DNA of 64,000 bases, from positions 1-64,000 of the forward strand of contig JAJOZX010000919.1 in assembly GCA_023014485.1 (NCBI GenBank), in the 5' to 3' direction. A program made the position numbers and the translations under genes. Below the pieces are notes generated by a model. That model was not told where the DNA came from, did not search any database, and saw only the letters and a list, made by a program, of their open reading frames with translations. Origin of the DNA: Bathynomus jamesi. Its lineage: Eukaryota; Arthropoda; Malacostraca; Isopoda; Cirolanidae. Numbering within the stretch: the stretch's first letter is position 1; each line of letters begins with the position of its first letter. This document shows positions 19,975 to 31,349 of the stretch, piece after piece.

Positions 19975-21260
19975 AAGTATATATGCTTGTTCGGAGGTTT
20001 TGCATCCCGGAAGTTGTCATCAAACTTCCCATCATCCGAGAACCCCAGCACTCTGAAACCAAATCAAACCAGCGCCGCCTCTATTTTTATTGCAAAAAGG
20101 AACATCAGTACTTCTGTATATAACTATAAAACTTTCTCTAGCTACCCAAGTTAGTTATTGCGTGATTTACCTAAAAGGTATTAAAATCCTACACTGTATA
20201 CTTAAGTATCATCCCTGAAACTGAAAACATCCGTTCGGAAGTTTTTGACTCTCAAAAGAGCTCTCATCGAGCTTCCCTTCTCTTCGAATGATGATCATCT
20301 GAGAACTCTGTGCTCTAAAACCAGACCCGACCAGCGCCTCCTACTACATTTATTGGCAGAGGGAACATTACTACTTTTACTCTATCCTAACTAGCCCTCC
20401 CTCAAGCAGCACCCTTTAAATGAAAAAAGGGGAACGAGCAAAAGAAAGGAGGAGAGGAGTGGCTTCCTAAAATAATTAATGAAGCTATTCGGAGGTTTTG
20501 ACTTTCAAGAATTCCCATCTATTAAAAACACGTAAAGAAAAAGTTGAAAAAAAGGCTGTCATTTGAGAATTCATTGTGCTCTGACCAGGGTTGTGGAGTC
20601 GTGGAGTCGGAGTCGTGGAGTCGCACGTTTCAGGGCGGAGTCGGAGTCGGAGTCGGTAAAAAACTTCCGACTCCGACTCCAATTTCTGTGTCCTGTGTCA
20701 CCCTTAATTTCTAAATCCTAAATACTAACATTTAGGTTATTTAGTTTTTTTGGTCAATAAACCTTATTCATTGATAGCCCCTAGATTAAGTTTTTTAATA
20801 TTTTTTTTTTACATTTTCAGAATATACAATTAATATTTATTTAAATATAAAATATAAAATTTCACTTAGTGTGGTGGTGATGAAATGTCTATTATTATGA
20901 TAATTATAGAGTGAAACACTAGAGGAGTCGGAGTCGTATATTTAAAATGTGAGGAGTCGGAGTCGGATTTTTAGATTTTTTACAATGTGTGGAGTCGGAG
21001 TCGAATTTTACAATGTGTGGAGTCGGAGTCGGAAAATTTTGGACCGACTCCACAACCCTGGCTCGACGACAGACCGACCAGTGCCTTTTACAACATTTAT
21101 GATGAAAAGGGAATATCACCATCCCAGCTCACCCTATGACCCTCCTTTGTTGGCTTATTGGAGGTTTGACTCCCCAGCATTCTCACAATGACGACACCCA
21201 GTGCTTCGTAACCAGACCAGACCAGCGTCTCCTACTACATTTACATCCAAAGGGAAATTA
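19975..21260. repeat. Diverged tandem repeat of ~265 bp
   Basis: The diagnostic word around ACCAGACC.GACCAGCG.CTCC recurs near 20063, 20323, 21075 (after a 475-bp insertion) and 21218, each followed by a TACTACATTTA..GCAAAGGGAACAT-like stretch. Two neighbours are spaced about 260 bp; the last monomer is shorter. Similarity is moderate, so this is an old minisatellite or satellite block with no coding content. Confidence 0.6.
20586..21060. mobile_element. hAT-type MITE (CAGGGTTGTGGAGTC ends)
   Basis: Perfect 16-17 bp inverted ends, CAGGGTTGTGGAGTCG at 20586 and its complement ending at 21060. Clusters of GGAGTCGGAGTCG hexamer-like repeats lie inside both ends. It interrupts a tandem-repeat monomer; flanks GCTCTGAC and GCTCGACG look like a decayed 8-bp target duplication. 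No coding capacity. Confidence 0.85.
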
Positions 21261-21460
21261 CTGCTTCTGTAGAGAGAGAAAGAGAGACGGAGACAGCGAG
21301 AGGAGTGAGCCGATATGTGTCGTATTTGTATTCTGTGGTTCGTCATTAAAATTCCTTCGAAATTCACCTGAAAGGATATTGTAAATCCTTTTTCATCTAC
21401 TCCAAAACACAAGTGGGGAAATTTTTTTAAGAATATGCTTTATTATTCTCATATCATTAT

Positions 21461-21461
<1 letters not shown>

Positions 21462-21519
<58 letters not shown>

Positions 21520-21559
21520 ATTCGGATCGGGACCTCTTTTTTTTTTTTTTTTTTTTTTT
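21462..21559. repeat. (CA)n, (CT)n and T-tract
   Basis: About 36 bp of CA, about 20 bp of CT and a 23-base T run within 100 bp. Confidence 0.9.
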
Positions 21560-21654
21560 AAACATTAAGCGATTCACGACGGTCTTCATCAAAGATCCAA
21601 ACATCATAACACAGTTCATAGCGGTATCGGACTTAAGTTAAGATTCTTTTGCGA

Positions 21655-22126
21655 ATTAGTTACGGATCCAACAAAAAACAATGGACTATCAAACGTCATT
21701 TCGAAACAGGGTCAACTAAAGACAAACAACGAAAAGGAAGGCCAAGAAAAACGACATAACCTCAAGACCATCTCTTAATGTACATTCCAAAGAGATGGAA
21801 AACAATCGAGTCGTAGTTTGCCGGACTTTAATTTATCACAAGGCACAAACGTTTCGGCCGTAACAATACAACATCGATTGCAGGAAACAGAGTGTACGGG
21901 AGTTGCAAAAAAAAAAAAAAAAAATCCATATCTGATGCCTTTTTCTGAGGAGTGTAACTCACTTCCATATATTAGCTGTTGCGTGTTATTCTACTTGCAA
22001 CAAAAAAAACCCCAAAAACAAGACATAAATTTGAACATTTGTTTTAGTTCTAATGTATTACTCTCATAAATTTAATTTAAAATAAATTTTCCTATGAGAC
22101 CGGGCTTATGGGACACCCTGTATATA
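21655..22126 (+). pseudogene. Tc1/mariner N-terminal fragment
   Basis: Short segments in shifting frames read like a Tc1/mariner DNA-binding domain: TIKRHFETGSTKDKQRKGRP at about 21680-21745 and VSAVTIQHRLQE at about 21855-21890. The block ends GGGACACCCTGTATA at about 22112-22126, a mariner-style terminus next to TA. No catalytic motifs. The 5' terminus is not evident. Confidence 0.55.
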
Positions 22127-22688
22127 TGTAAAATATGCTTTCCAAGTGGAAAATTTTATCATTAACTTCAATCTACGAAAAATTTTCCGCAAGGATTATA
22201 AATAGAAAATTCATTGCATGTGCTCTCAACAGATGTCGCTGTGACGCGCATAAGGGGGCTATCTATTACATTCTGAAATTGAAGTTTTCTTCTAATAAAT
22301 TCTATATATTTAATAACGAATTCTGAAGAGTTTGGTTGAGCGGTAATATTTCTAAATAGTCTATTTATCTTTTTTATTTTTAAAGAAATGATGATAATAT
22401 TAATGATAAAATATCTATTTTCGTACCGTGTTTACTGCATGACTCGTTTATACTTTTTCTTTTTCTTTTTGTTGTTGTTGTTCAGTTCAAAATATTTTTG
22501 TTAATGTAAAAAATTTTTTTTACGGGTGTTTAAATGGAAGTTTGAAGATGGTTTATTTTATAATTTAAGGAGATAAAGTATTTTTTTAGTAAAAATAATG
22601 TTATTAAACGTAAATGTAGTTTATGTTGAGATTTATTTTTGTTTTTGTCTCATTCTCGAAAGAAATTCTTAGTTGTTCGTAGTTTGAT
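22127..22688. other. No gene recognised
   Basis: AT-rich. A 63-codon frame at 22135-22326 has no family features and is probably chance. Confidence 0.4.
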
Positions 22689-22932
22689 GCAGAGCTGGAA
22701 AAAAGTTACTTTTAAAAAGTAATTCGTTACAGTTACTTGCTTATAAAAGTAGTTATTTAATAGTTACTGTACTGAGAAATGTGACGCGGTTCAGTTAGTC
22801 ACGCAAGGCGTTAACTGCGTTGATAAGGGCGCGATTGACAAGCTTTGCAAAACGTTTCTACGTTGGCCTATGTTGGCCACGACGGGTCAGCAAAGGAATG
22901 TTGACAGTCTTTGTACAAAGTCGAAATAAGAC

Positions 22933-23860
22933 TAGGGTCGGATCAAGGTATCGCGAGGCCCTTGACCAATGTTTCCCGCGGGGCCCCATGACACCAAAGA
23001 TTACTGAAATAAAACAAAGGAAACCGAGCAAAAATAAAGAAACAAAAGGCAAATATGGAAATATGCATGAAAAACAATTTAGAGAGACTTCTCCCAAATT
23101 CACCCTATCATCATCCTTCCAGAACCAAACAATTTAGTCGCTCAATCGAGTTAAATGTTTATTAGATTTTTCTCAAGTTTTAACGACTTATGCAATCTCT
23201 TACGCACAAATAGTAAACGCACGCATTAACTCGCAATAACTTCATCACATTAGCACGGGCACAAAATATCACTGTATGGTCAACTACAATAAATTAATAA
23301 CTAGGTTTTGGTGTCTCAAATAATTATGATTCAGGGTGTGAAAAGGAGTCGCAGACTCTGACAAGTTATTAGAAAAAAAATAATCCAACTATTACGAAAA
23401 AGGTTGTCCCTTATTCCTTTTTCCCTGACTACGCAATATTGAGGGAAATAAATAAAGTCCCATAATTAGTAATCAAGATGCTCACAGAATTAGTTCCCCA
23501 TATGAATATAAAATTCTGACTGCACTAATGAAACAAGACTGCCACGTAGTACCTGCTGAAACGTGTCTAAAGGCAAAACGTGTTCACCAGACAAGCGGCA
23601 AGCGGCGTCAAGTTAGTCGTACGTTCGTTCGTTCGCCTGTTTCAGTTTTCTTATCAAACGGGAGAAAATTGAGTCATTTTACAAAGGTTTTATCGCGTTT
23701 TGTATGACGCTTAGATGATACTTTTTGAGAAATTTTTCTCAACTATTAGCTTCCCTATTTTATCCGTTTGTCAAAAAAGAGTAGGTTTTCTATGTCATCA
23801 TTTAAAGGGCGGGGCCCAGGGCCATGGCTCACCTGGCCCCCTTGCGTTAATCCGCCCCTG
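22933..23860. mobile_element. Non-autonomous hAT, 928 bp, with target duplication
   Basis: Left end TAGGGTCGGATCAAGG and right end (complement) CAGGGGCGGATTAACG are imperfect inverted repeats followed by GGCCC-rich stretches. The 8 bp on the left (AATAAGAC, 22925-22932) and right (AACAAGAC, 23861-23868) match at 7 of 8 positions, the hAT duplication length. No transposase remains. Confidence 0.75.
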
Positions 23861-23868
23861 AACAAGAC

Positions 23869-24415
23869 GCAATTTCTGTTGTACATTCAGCACTTTTGAT
23901 GGTTACAAAATTCGGAGAATGTTCCGCACATGGAATAGACAAATTTACTTTTTCTTTTATTGTTGTGTGTATTTAACTGCCATATATCGTCATGCCATGC
24001 ATCGGCGAAAGACTGACCTCACAGTCCAGCAACGGGGTGTCCTTTTCTTCCTGAATTTGATAGCATCATCTTCAAGATGCTTAGCTCATGAATGGGGATA
24101 ACTCAGTAGGAGCTTTGCGCGTTATATATATTGTTCGGTTGAGTCAACGGTGAATGACTAATATTTCGCCTTTCTCAGTTCATAAATTATAAGGGACAAA
24201 ATATTTTTACTAATAATTATAATGGATCCTTCATAAGTACTTGTCAACTTAATGTGAAGGATTTCCTTTGCCAATATTGCCATATTTCTTAGTATGTTGT
24301 TCGGGAAATAGATCATATTGACTAAGATGCTTCAGTTCGCCTAAGTAGTTTCCATTTTTCATTATCTCGTTATTTCCACGGAAAACTAAGGTAAGTTAAT
24401 GTAATGAAGGGGACC
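23869..24415. other. No gene recognised
   Basis: AT-rich sequence inside the larger GTTAC-ended element; nothing supported. Confidence 0.4.
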
Positions 24416-24416
24416 T

Positions 24417-24493
24417 ACAGCTCTGTGTGGGATATGAACCACGGGTCACTGTATAATCTGAACGCGGAGGACGGTCTCTCATCCAACTACCCT
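24417..24493 (-). repeat. tRNA-like (SINE-type) sequence
   Basis: On the minus strand the segment starts with an A-box-like TAGTTGGATGAG and ends with a B-box-like GGTTCATATCC (one change from GGTTCRANTCC) with about 45 nt between, the spacing of a tRNA. Stems pair only partly, so a decayed tRNA-derived SINE head is more likely than a tRNA gene. Confidence 0.4.
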
Positions 24494-24495
24494 GG

Positions 24496-24839
24496 CAGGA
24501 CCAGATTAACAACGGTACCTGAGGCGCACAGGCCGGCGGCCCATCTTGGAGGGGGCCCTTGAACTTTAACTTTATTAGCCATTACTTTTATTCATTTATC
24601 AGTTAACTGCCATGCAGGAAAAACACTGGAAAAATAATATTCATCATTATGATACAATTTTAATTGTGAATATCAGGGATGTGATTTTCCACTTTTTTTT
24701 TTCCAGATTTCCAGTTTTTTCTGAACGTCCAGAACGACTCGCGTGAATCGCGCAAATCCGAGGAGAAAAATTTTCTTAAGGGGGGGGGGACCTTACAGAT
24801 TCAGCTCCCAGGGCCCCAGGCTGTCTTAATCCGGCCCTG
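24496..24839. mobile_element. hAT-type MITE (CAGGRCCRGATTAA ends)
   Basis: Left CAGGACCAGATTAA and complemented right CAGGGCCGGATTAA form imperfect inverted repeats, each followed by GGCCC-rich sequence. About 344 bp, non-coding. The flanking 8 bp do not match, so the duplication has decayed or the ends rearranged. Confidence 0.65.
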
Positions 24840-25410
24840 CTCTCTAGACTCAATATCGATTAACTTTGCTAATCGACGGGAAGCGGAGTTACGATATAGG
24901 CCACAACGTAGACCCCTAAGCTAATGTGAAAGTAGAGTAACTGTAACTAACAAAGTTACAAGGAATTACAAAGACAAGAGAATGCCTCAAAGACCTTTCG
25001 GTCTACTCGGAGAGGTTCCTGTTATGAAACTAGTTCATTTTTTAACTATTCTAACGGTTGTAAAAAACTGGATAGAAAAGCGAGGCGGGTACGGAAAGGG
25101 TCGAAAAAATATCTTGACACTGGAAAAGTAGCCAAGGAAATTTTGTAGGGAAGGGAAGAATATATAAGCTACAGTAGCTCTACAATTACGCTATGCACAC
25201 AGAAATCGTACACTGGATAGCACCGCTGTATAAATTAACCAATAATATACTTGTGCCGATCGTACATCAACCACTTGATATCGTCACAAAAACCTCGAAC
25301 GTGTGTGGAAAGTAAAGGAGTTATTAGTTACTCTTTCAAGAGTAACTTAGTTACGCGATAAGTTACTTAAAATGTAGCCATTACAGTAGCTCAGTTACTT
25401 GTAATTGAGT

Positions 25411-25729
25411 TAACGTAAAATGGGGTGATTTTGGCTCAAGGGGTGACATTGGCTCTTCTTAAAAAAAAATAGTTTTTGCGTTTGTGAAAAAGGTTTCATG
25501 GCAAAAAGGACTCCTATAATTTTTAATCTATGGAATTTTGCTATCTTTTTGTCTAAACACTTTTTTCTCTATTCTTAATTTAGTTTAACACTGTCAGCAG
25601 AAAAACGTGTTTTACGTTGTCTGCTCATAACTCACAACATAACTTTCTTTTTCACAAAATGCATAAAACAAGTTTTTCTAAGAAGTGCCAATGTCACCGC
25701 TTGAGCCAAAATCACACCATATTACGGTA
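25411..25729. mobile_element. MITE with ~45-bp inverted repeats
   Basis: Left ACGTAAAATGGGGTGATTTT continuing through GGCTCAAGGGGTGACATTGG is mirrored at the right from about 25679 to 25729 with about six differences. Flanking TA on both sides fits a TA target. About 320 bp with no coding capacity; superfamily undetermined. Confidence 0.75.
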
Positions 25730-26150
25730 CTTTCCGTTTCTAGTATAATGCAACATCCGCCCCGGGAGGGCGGGTGAAGTCTGTTGTACAATCCTGTCCC
25801 GTGAGTTGCTAGGACTCTCCCATTCCTACTGTCTTTTTAGCTTAGGTTAAGGATGCTTTCCTCTGACTAAAAAAAACCTTATCTTTTAGTGTTGTCTTTT
25901 TCTCTACTTTTACAATAAGGACCTTACTGCTACCTCATGCGTGGGAAGAGAAGCTTTGGAGCCTCGATAAATAACACCATTTAACGCTCGTAGGTCGTGA
26001 GAGACTGGGATGGAGGGGTCCCAGGCGTAGGGGCACGATTAATGGAGTATGGTTAGTGCCCCATTAAGCCCATTTCTAACGCGTAATGGCTTGACTAGCC
26101 CCCTGCGACCGTTCTTTGGTGACCAATTGATGGTGCTTGGCTGTACTGCT

Positions 26151-26498
26151 CTAAGGTGAGAGCTTTACTGCCCAGCTGACTGCTAGGCCAGCGTAAACTC
26201 TCGGACGTAGCTGCTGGGTCTGGTGGGATATCCCTCGAACACTGGATTCTAAGAATCTGGCCGTTTGTGAGTGGCTAGTAAGACTTAGTAAGGAGCTGCA
26301 TCTCGCTATCGCTCCTGGCGGGAAATCCGTGACGTCTGCGTCGCGAATGTTTGCCAGTTGGTAACTGCGACACGTTTGGGACTGTCCGGCCATGAAGAAA
26401 CCCTTGTTCGGTGCGGCAGTAGCGAGGGGTGTAGTCTTCTGGATGGGATGAACGTCACTGGCAGATAGGCGGATGCGGCTTGAGCGGGAAGAATTCAC
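26151..26498 (-). other. Antisense open frame in LINE 5' region (copy 3)
   Basis: A 115-codon open frame opposite to the LINE. Its second half (ARFLESSVRGISHQTQQLRP, then VYAGLAVSWAVKLSP) matches the antisense frame at 38589-38858 in copy 1. Both may simply be shared sequence without a product; alternatively an antisense ORF comparable in position to the ORF0 of some LINEs. Weak evidence. Confidence 0.3.
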
Positions 26499-26603
26499 CG
26501 ACGTCCTCCATTTTTATTTACTGGTCAGAAAGTTTTCAATAGTTTTCATTGCCAGAACGCTTTATCTTATTCAGTGTATTCGGAGTTAGAAAAATAAGTT
26601 CCA

Positions 26604-27743
26604 ATCACTGGACCTCAGAAACTGAAGGCTGAATGCGCGAGGTGTGGAGTAAACCAGTGGGTGACGAACTTTAAAGAAGCTTGCTTCGAGCTCAACCACT
26701 CCAGCATGTGCCGCTTTTGCGAACTCGTGCAGTTGTACGAGAAACTAGAGGAGAGGGTCCGGCGGCTCGAGTCGTCCAGATCGGTTGTTGGAGGCGCGGC
26801 TGCGCCCTCCACCCCGGAGCTTATTGATAGGATAGCCGCCCCAGAAAGACGGTCTAGCGGCAGACTGGACAGAACTCAAGATCGCGGAGAAAGAGTAGAG
26901 GTGCATTCGAGGGCCGGGGTGCAAAGTCAGTGTCGGGAATCGCCAGCGACCCACATGCAATGCACGGACCCGCGACGCAAGGTGGAGGGAAGGGAGGGCG
27001 CAAAGAAGGGGCCGATAGAGAAGGGTAGGAAGGGTCCGATAAAGAAAAAGGATGGGAAGGGGCCTACTGATGGCCCAAAGAAACAAAGAATGTAGCTGCC
27101 GGTCGGGGTTGGTCGGGTGGTGTAAGTGCGGCTGGGTCTACGGGTGGCGATGGGTGTCGAAAGGTCTCGGGCAAGAAGGCTGCGAAGCCGAAGCCTGAGA
27201 ACCCGGTTGCCGCTGTTAGGACCTCCAACCGCTTTAGTCTCCTGTACGCGAAGGAGGAAGAGACCGTTTTGATTGTGGACTCACAGATCAGGGGCGAGGA
27301 GAAGTACTTTGCTTCTGCAAACCGGGACAAGAGGGCGGTAAGGTGCTTACCCCGGCGGGGAGCGATGCACTTAAGGAAGGAGTTAGAGAGCTGCGCGTGG
27401 CTAGTCAGAGGACTGCAATCGTTGTCCACGCTGTTGGCAACGATCTGTTCCTCAAAGGCGGTAGGGTAGGTTCGACGGAAGGGATCATCACCGAGATCAT
27501 GTCTCTTGCGGATGATCTAAAACTTAAGACAGACGGGGGAATGTGGATGGGCATTTTATCGCGGATGAATGCCAGTGACCACGCGCTGAGTAATGTCATT
27601 GGCATCAACGAGAGGGTGTAAGACTTGTGCGTTCCACTTGGCGTGAGGTTTGTTGACCCCTTCGACGCGTTTTCGGGTAAGTGGGGCGTTTATCAGAGGG
27701 ATGGTATGTACCTCAATGACAAGGGTAAAGGTGTGCTGGACAA
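26604..27743 (+). pseudogene. LINE ORF1: zinc-binding N-terminus and SGNH esterase (copy 3)
   Basis: The ORF1 start codon of copy 1 is ATC here (26604-26606), so the start is lost. It reads ECARCGVNQW and MCRFCELVQLYEKLEERV, a CxxC...CxxC zinc-binding pattern leading into a coiled coil. After a basic Lys/Gly-rich stretch and frameshifts comes an SGNH-type esterase: LIVDSQIRG (nucleophile Ser), VVHAVGNDLF (Gly-x-Asn-Asp block) and DGMYLNDKG, where the usual DGVHLN His is Tyr. Such esterase-bearing ORF1 proteins are known in CR1-group LINEs, where they act in RNP formation or membrane interaction. Truncated and inactive. Confidence 0.8.
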
Positions 27744-27771
27744 TTATATATATATATATATATATATATAT
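27744..27771. repeat. (TA)n tract
   Basis: TA repeat between the broken LINE and the mariner. Confidence 0.85.
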
Positions 27772-28040
27772 TAGTGTACAGGGTGTTTATAAAGCCCCTA
27801 TCTATTTCGTTGAATTAACGGTTTTTATTTATTTTTGTTGAGAACCCCATGAAAATGAATGTACAAGAACGTGTGATGGTGGTGACACTTCGGATTAAAG
27901 GAAAGAAATGCAAAGAAATTAGAGAGAGGTTTGAAAGAACATTTCACAAGCCAGGTCCAACAGACAAGACCAATTCGTGATTTGCTTAATAAATTTAAAA
28001 GAACGGAATCTGTTCATAATGAGTCAAGATCTGGACCGTG

Positions 28041-28979
28041 CAGAGGCGTACCAATACTTTTTGGCGCTCGGGGCGAAAATAACCCCCCCCCCTCCCCCCC
28101 GCAACAATTTTCAATTTTAAAAAACAATTCCTTTACAAAAATACACTTCTAAACAAACTTTTATTGGAAGAAAAACTTAAATAAAGCAACTTCAATTTTA
28201 ACAATACTACATAATGTACCGTACATAATATACTACATAATTTTAACAATGACTATATAATGTATAATGCCTAGTTAAATTTTCAGACTTTCATAACAGA
28301 AAAATTCATGAATGATTTTTTCTATGTCCATTGTCTCTGCAACTTCGCGTTCAATTGAAATAATCGCCAAATTGCTCAGTCTAGATTGACTTATAGTTGA
28401 CCTGAGGTAAGTTTTTTATAAGTTTCAGTTTCGAGAAACTTCGTTCGCAACTTGCCACGGACATGCATGTAGTTAGACAGATCCGGAGGGCAATTGTTAT
28501 ATGAGGCAAAGATTCCACTAGATCCCATTTAACGATCCACTGAAGTAGTTTTAACATATCCCAGTTCTTTGGATCATCGTCGACGCTTATGCTTTCGAAA
28601 CTGAGCAAATGTCTGCGCAACGCTTTATTTCCTCCAGTAGACTTCCTGGATTAATGTCATTGTAGATGGAAGAAAAATTATTGACCTTGGTATTAATTTC
28701 TTCATCTTTGGACTGATTCAAAAGGTACGAAGGAGACAGAAATTCAAAGCGATCATTCATGTTTTTAAGACAAACTGTGCGTTTTTCAATTTCTGCTAAT
28801 AAACGATCCATGATTTCAAAAAATTCTCTGCGTACATCCTCTTGCACGGGTTGGAGGGTTGCATTTTAAACATAAAAACCCAAATTTTGCATACTGCGCC
28901 CGCCTGACAGTAACTTGCCCCCTCGGGAAGTGCGGCTCGGGGCGGTCGCCCCTCTCGCCCCTCCCTTGATACGCCACTG
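28041..28979 (-). mobile_element. hAT insertion inside the mariner
   Basis: Ends CAGAGGCGTACCAA and, complemented, CAGTGGCGTATCAA, with C- and G-rich subterminal parts. Both sides repeat TCTGGAC of the mariner coding sequence (28030 and 28980), an imperfect target duplication. The middle holds the transposase C-terminus only. Confidence 0.8.
28275..28847 (-). pseudogene. hAT transposase C-terminus (ZMYM1-like group)
   Basis: From 28847: MDRLLAEIEKRTVCLKNMND, LSPSYLLNQSKDEE and a helical stretch; frameshift near 28600; then LLSFESISVDDDPKNW, LLQWIVKWDL, ITIALRICLTTCMSVASCER and SFSKLKLIK, the hAT dimerisation motif (MSVASCERSFSKLKLIK). After another shift near 28405 it continues LRSTISQSRLSNLAII to a stop at 28275. 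The catalytic domain is absent. The style matches hAT transposases related to zinc-finger MYM-type protein 1. Confidence 0.8.
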
Positions 28980-29936
28980 TCTGGACGTCCAAGTATCTCT
29001 GAGCATGCTGTAAATGCGGTACGTAATGTTATCGATGAATATCCAAGCATGTCAATTCGCACCACATCACGTCGACTCGGGATACCACAAAATTTTGAAA
29101 TCGACGTTGAAGAAGAGAAGTTATCACATTCAGGTGCTTCATGACTTACATGAAGAGGATTATCCAAAGCGAAGTGCAATGTGTGCCGATCTTGTTGAAC
29201 ACATTCAGAATGAAAATTTAATGGACCACATTCTCTTCGGTGATGAAGCTACCTTCCACACGTGTGGAAAGGTTAACCGCCATAACTGCCGCATATGGGC
29301 TAATGAAAAGCCAGTTGATTTCTATCAATGGGAACGAGATTCTCCGAAAATTACTGTCTGGGTGGGTATGGCAAAATCTAAGATTTATGGGCCCTTTTTC
29401 TTTGCTGAAGCTACAGTTGAGGGCTTATTTATCTGGACATGTTTCAGCAATTCCTGTAACCCCAGCTTCATTCAGATGGCATTTTAAACACCGTCGTCTT
29501 TCAACAAGATGGGGCACCTTGTCATTACGCAAGCAATGTTCGGAGTACCTAAATGAACGATTTCCAAATCGGTGGATCGGACGTGGAGGCAACAGGCCCT
29601 GGGCGGCTCGATTTCCTGACCTAACGCCCTTGGATTTCTTTGCATGGGGCTTTATCAAATCAAACGTCTATCAATGAGAATTATAGTTCTGCAAGATTTA
29701 CGTGCTCGTATCGTAACAGCAGTTACAGAAATAACCCCTGTCATGCTCCAAAATGTGTTTCGCAATGCTGCTGACAGATTCGAACTCTGTAGAGATACTA
29801 CTGATGCTGATGGTGCTCATGTAGAATCATATGCTTAAGTATTCATTAAACGTATGCCTTCTATTATATTGTTATTGAATTTTACCCTTTTTGCTACGTT
29901 TTCACTGAAATAGGGACTTTGTGAACACCCTGTACT

Positions 29937-29956
29937 ATATATATATATATATTATA

Positions 29957-29990
<34 letters not shown>
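29937..29990. repeat. (TA)n tract
   Basis: Interrupted TA/TTA repeat. Confidence 0.9.
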
Positions 29991-29991
<1 letters not shown>

Positions 29992-31304
29992 CTTTATGAG
30001 GGCTGCAACATCCCACCTCATTTGCGAGATTTGTAAAAGAGGAAATTGCTTTCCGACCACTCCTGCCCTCGTAGCCAGCCACGCATGACTGGTCAGGGAC
30101 TTTGCACAGGAATCTGTCCAGCAGGTTCTTGAAATTATTCAGGTCGATGTGCTGGAGGTTCCTCACGTCTTTTGGCACGACATTAAAAAGCTTTGGGACT
30201 CGTATTCTGAAGGTATTTTCCATCCTCGTTTTCATGGCCAACTATCCACCACCGCAGCTGGGACAGTACAAAATTTGCCTCTCATATTCCACTTTGTTTC
30301 TATTTCATTTCTAAGGTTAGGGACAACACCCTCGAGTATTTTCCATATGTATATTATTCTGTACCGTTCGTGTCTTCTTTCGAGAGAGGAGAGTTTCAGG
30401 GATTGTAGTCGAAACCAGTAGTCTTCACCTTTCGTTTTCTCTATCTTAGATGTCAAAGTCCTTTGTATGACTTCTATGTTCGCAGTGTCTCGTTTTCTGT
30501 ATGGGGTTGAGTACTAAGCAATACAGTACTCAATTATCGGTAGGACTAGACTCTTCCATAATTTGAGTATGATGTTTGCTTTTCAGCTGCGGAAGCTCCT
30601 CCAGATGATTTCCATTATTTTTCTAGCTGTTGTAATTTTAATGTTATAGTGTTCTCTGAATTCCGCATCCGACGACATTATTACTCCAAGATCACTGACT
30701 CGTGGGTTTGGTGTTATCCGTTTGGCTTGCAGAGTTTTGTACCCTTTATTCAGTAGCAACTTATTACCATATCTTAGAAGTTGGAATGTTTCTTCGTTGA
30801 ACTACATATTGCTGTCTTCTGCCCACTTGAATAATTTTTCCATGTCACCTTCGTTAAATATTTCCTTGCTTAACTTTGTGTCATCCACGAAACATGATAC
30901 AATACCGTCATTATTATGAACAGCGAGGAAGTTAATACTGTAATTTGTGGGACAGAGCTCATGACTTCTGAGACTTCCGATTTAACTCCATTTACTACCG
31001 CTCTTTGTATTCTTTGGGTCAGAAAATTAAACATCCATCTTCCCAGTTTTCCAGTAAATCCTCTATTCTTACGTTTGTGTGCTATAATTCCATGGTCACA
31101 TTCATCGAAGGCTTCAGCAAAGACAGTATAATTTTATATTATATCTGTTTTGTCCTTGACACAATGTTTCCAATATTTTCTCCCGGTGGTCTAATTGCTG
31201 TGATACGCGTGATCTTCCAGCATTAAAGCTATGTTGATTTGAGTTGTATAAATTCTTTTCTTGTAGGTATAAGTAGTTGCAGTTTTGTCTCTATACGTTT
31301 AAAG

Positions 31305-31310
<6 letters not shown>
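29992..31310 (-). pseudogene. CR1-like LINE RT, C-terminal half
   Basis: Read from 31130 down: FAEAFDECDHGIIAHK, a GKLGRWMFNFL block, VLTSSLFI, then FVDDTKLSKEI near 30890 (usually FADDTK), LLRYG and a long C-terminal region YWFRLQSLKLSSLERR, YRIIYIWKILEGVVP, RVPKLFNVVPKDVRNLQ and FLCKVPDQ ending near 29995. Multiple stops and frameshifts. The AKAFDKCDHDIIAHK-like block places it with the LINE at 53-60 kb and apart from the esterase-ORF1 family. The 5' part is missing. Confidence 0.82.

Positions 31311-31340
<30 letters not shown>
31311..31340. repeat. (TA)n tract
   Basis: TA repeat left of the mariner-derived MITE. Confidence 0.85.
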
Positions 31341-31344
<4 letters not shown>

Positions 31345-31349
31345 CACAC

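Larger units (their letters stand above)
22689..25410. mobile_element. Possible hAT-like element with GTTAC-rich ends
   Basis: The left end CAGAGCTGGAAAAAAG is followed by repeated GTTAC words; the right side (25320-25410) has the same density of GTAAC/GTTAC words in mirrored order. This is a familiar look for a widespread hAT non-autonomous group. Other insertions sit inside. The exact right end is lost against the next MITE, so the boundary is approximate. Confidence 0.4.
25890..27743 (+). mobile_element. Esterase-ORF1 LINE, copy 3 (5' part)
   Basis: 5' end of the same LINE family as at 34-42 kb: 5' untranslated region and ORF1, starting near the CTTTTTCTC stretch also found at the 5' end of copy 1 (complement of about 39075). 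It ends abruptly in ORF1 at a TA run, so the RT region is missing; this 3' loss must come from later rearrangement, since incomplete reverse transcription removes the 5' end. Confidence 0.8.
27849..29838 (+). pseudogene. DD41D mariner transposase, interrupted by hAT
   Basis: It starts MKMNVQERVMVVTLRIKGK (27849), a helix-turn-helix region, then TESVHNESRSG where the hAT breaks it; the frame resumes at about 28980 with RPSISEHAVNAVRN. Later blocks: HILFGDEATFH (first Asp, about 29245), NRHNCRIW, VFQQDGAPCHY (second Asp, about 29508), RWIGRGG and PDLTPLDFFAWG (third Asp, about 29630). I count 41 residues between the second and third Asp, hence DD41D. It ends HVESYA at 29836-29838. Frameshifts near 27925, 29120, 29470, 29548 and 29677 inactivate it, but all three Asp remain. 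Confidence 0.82.
27778..29933 (+). mobile_element. DD41D mariner carrying a nested hAT
   Basis: Inverted ends ACAGGGTGTTTATAAAG and, complemented, ACAGGGTGTTCACAAAG, about 28 bp, between TA runs. The element would be about 1.2 kb but is split at 28041-28979 by a hAT insertion. Confidence 0.85.

Noticed and set aside
22820..23137. 105-codon plus-strand frame with basic composition
   Set aside because: It crosses the terminus and duplication of a non-autonomous hAT element, so it is a chance frame.
24417..24493. Functional tRNA gene on the minus strand
   Set aside because: A- and B-box-like words are present, but stems pair poorly and the B-box has a mismatch; kept only as a tRNA-derived repeat.
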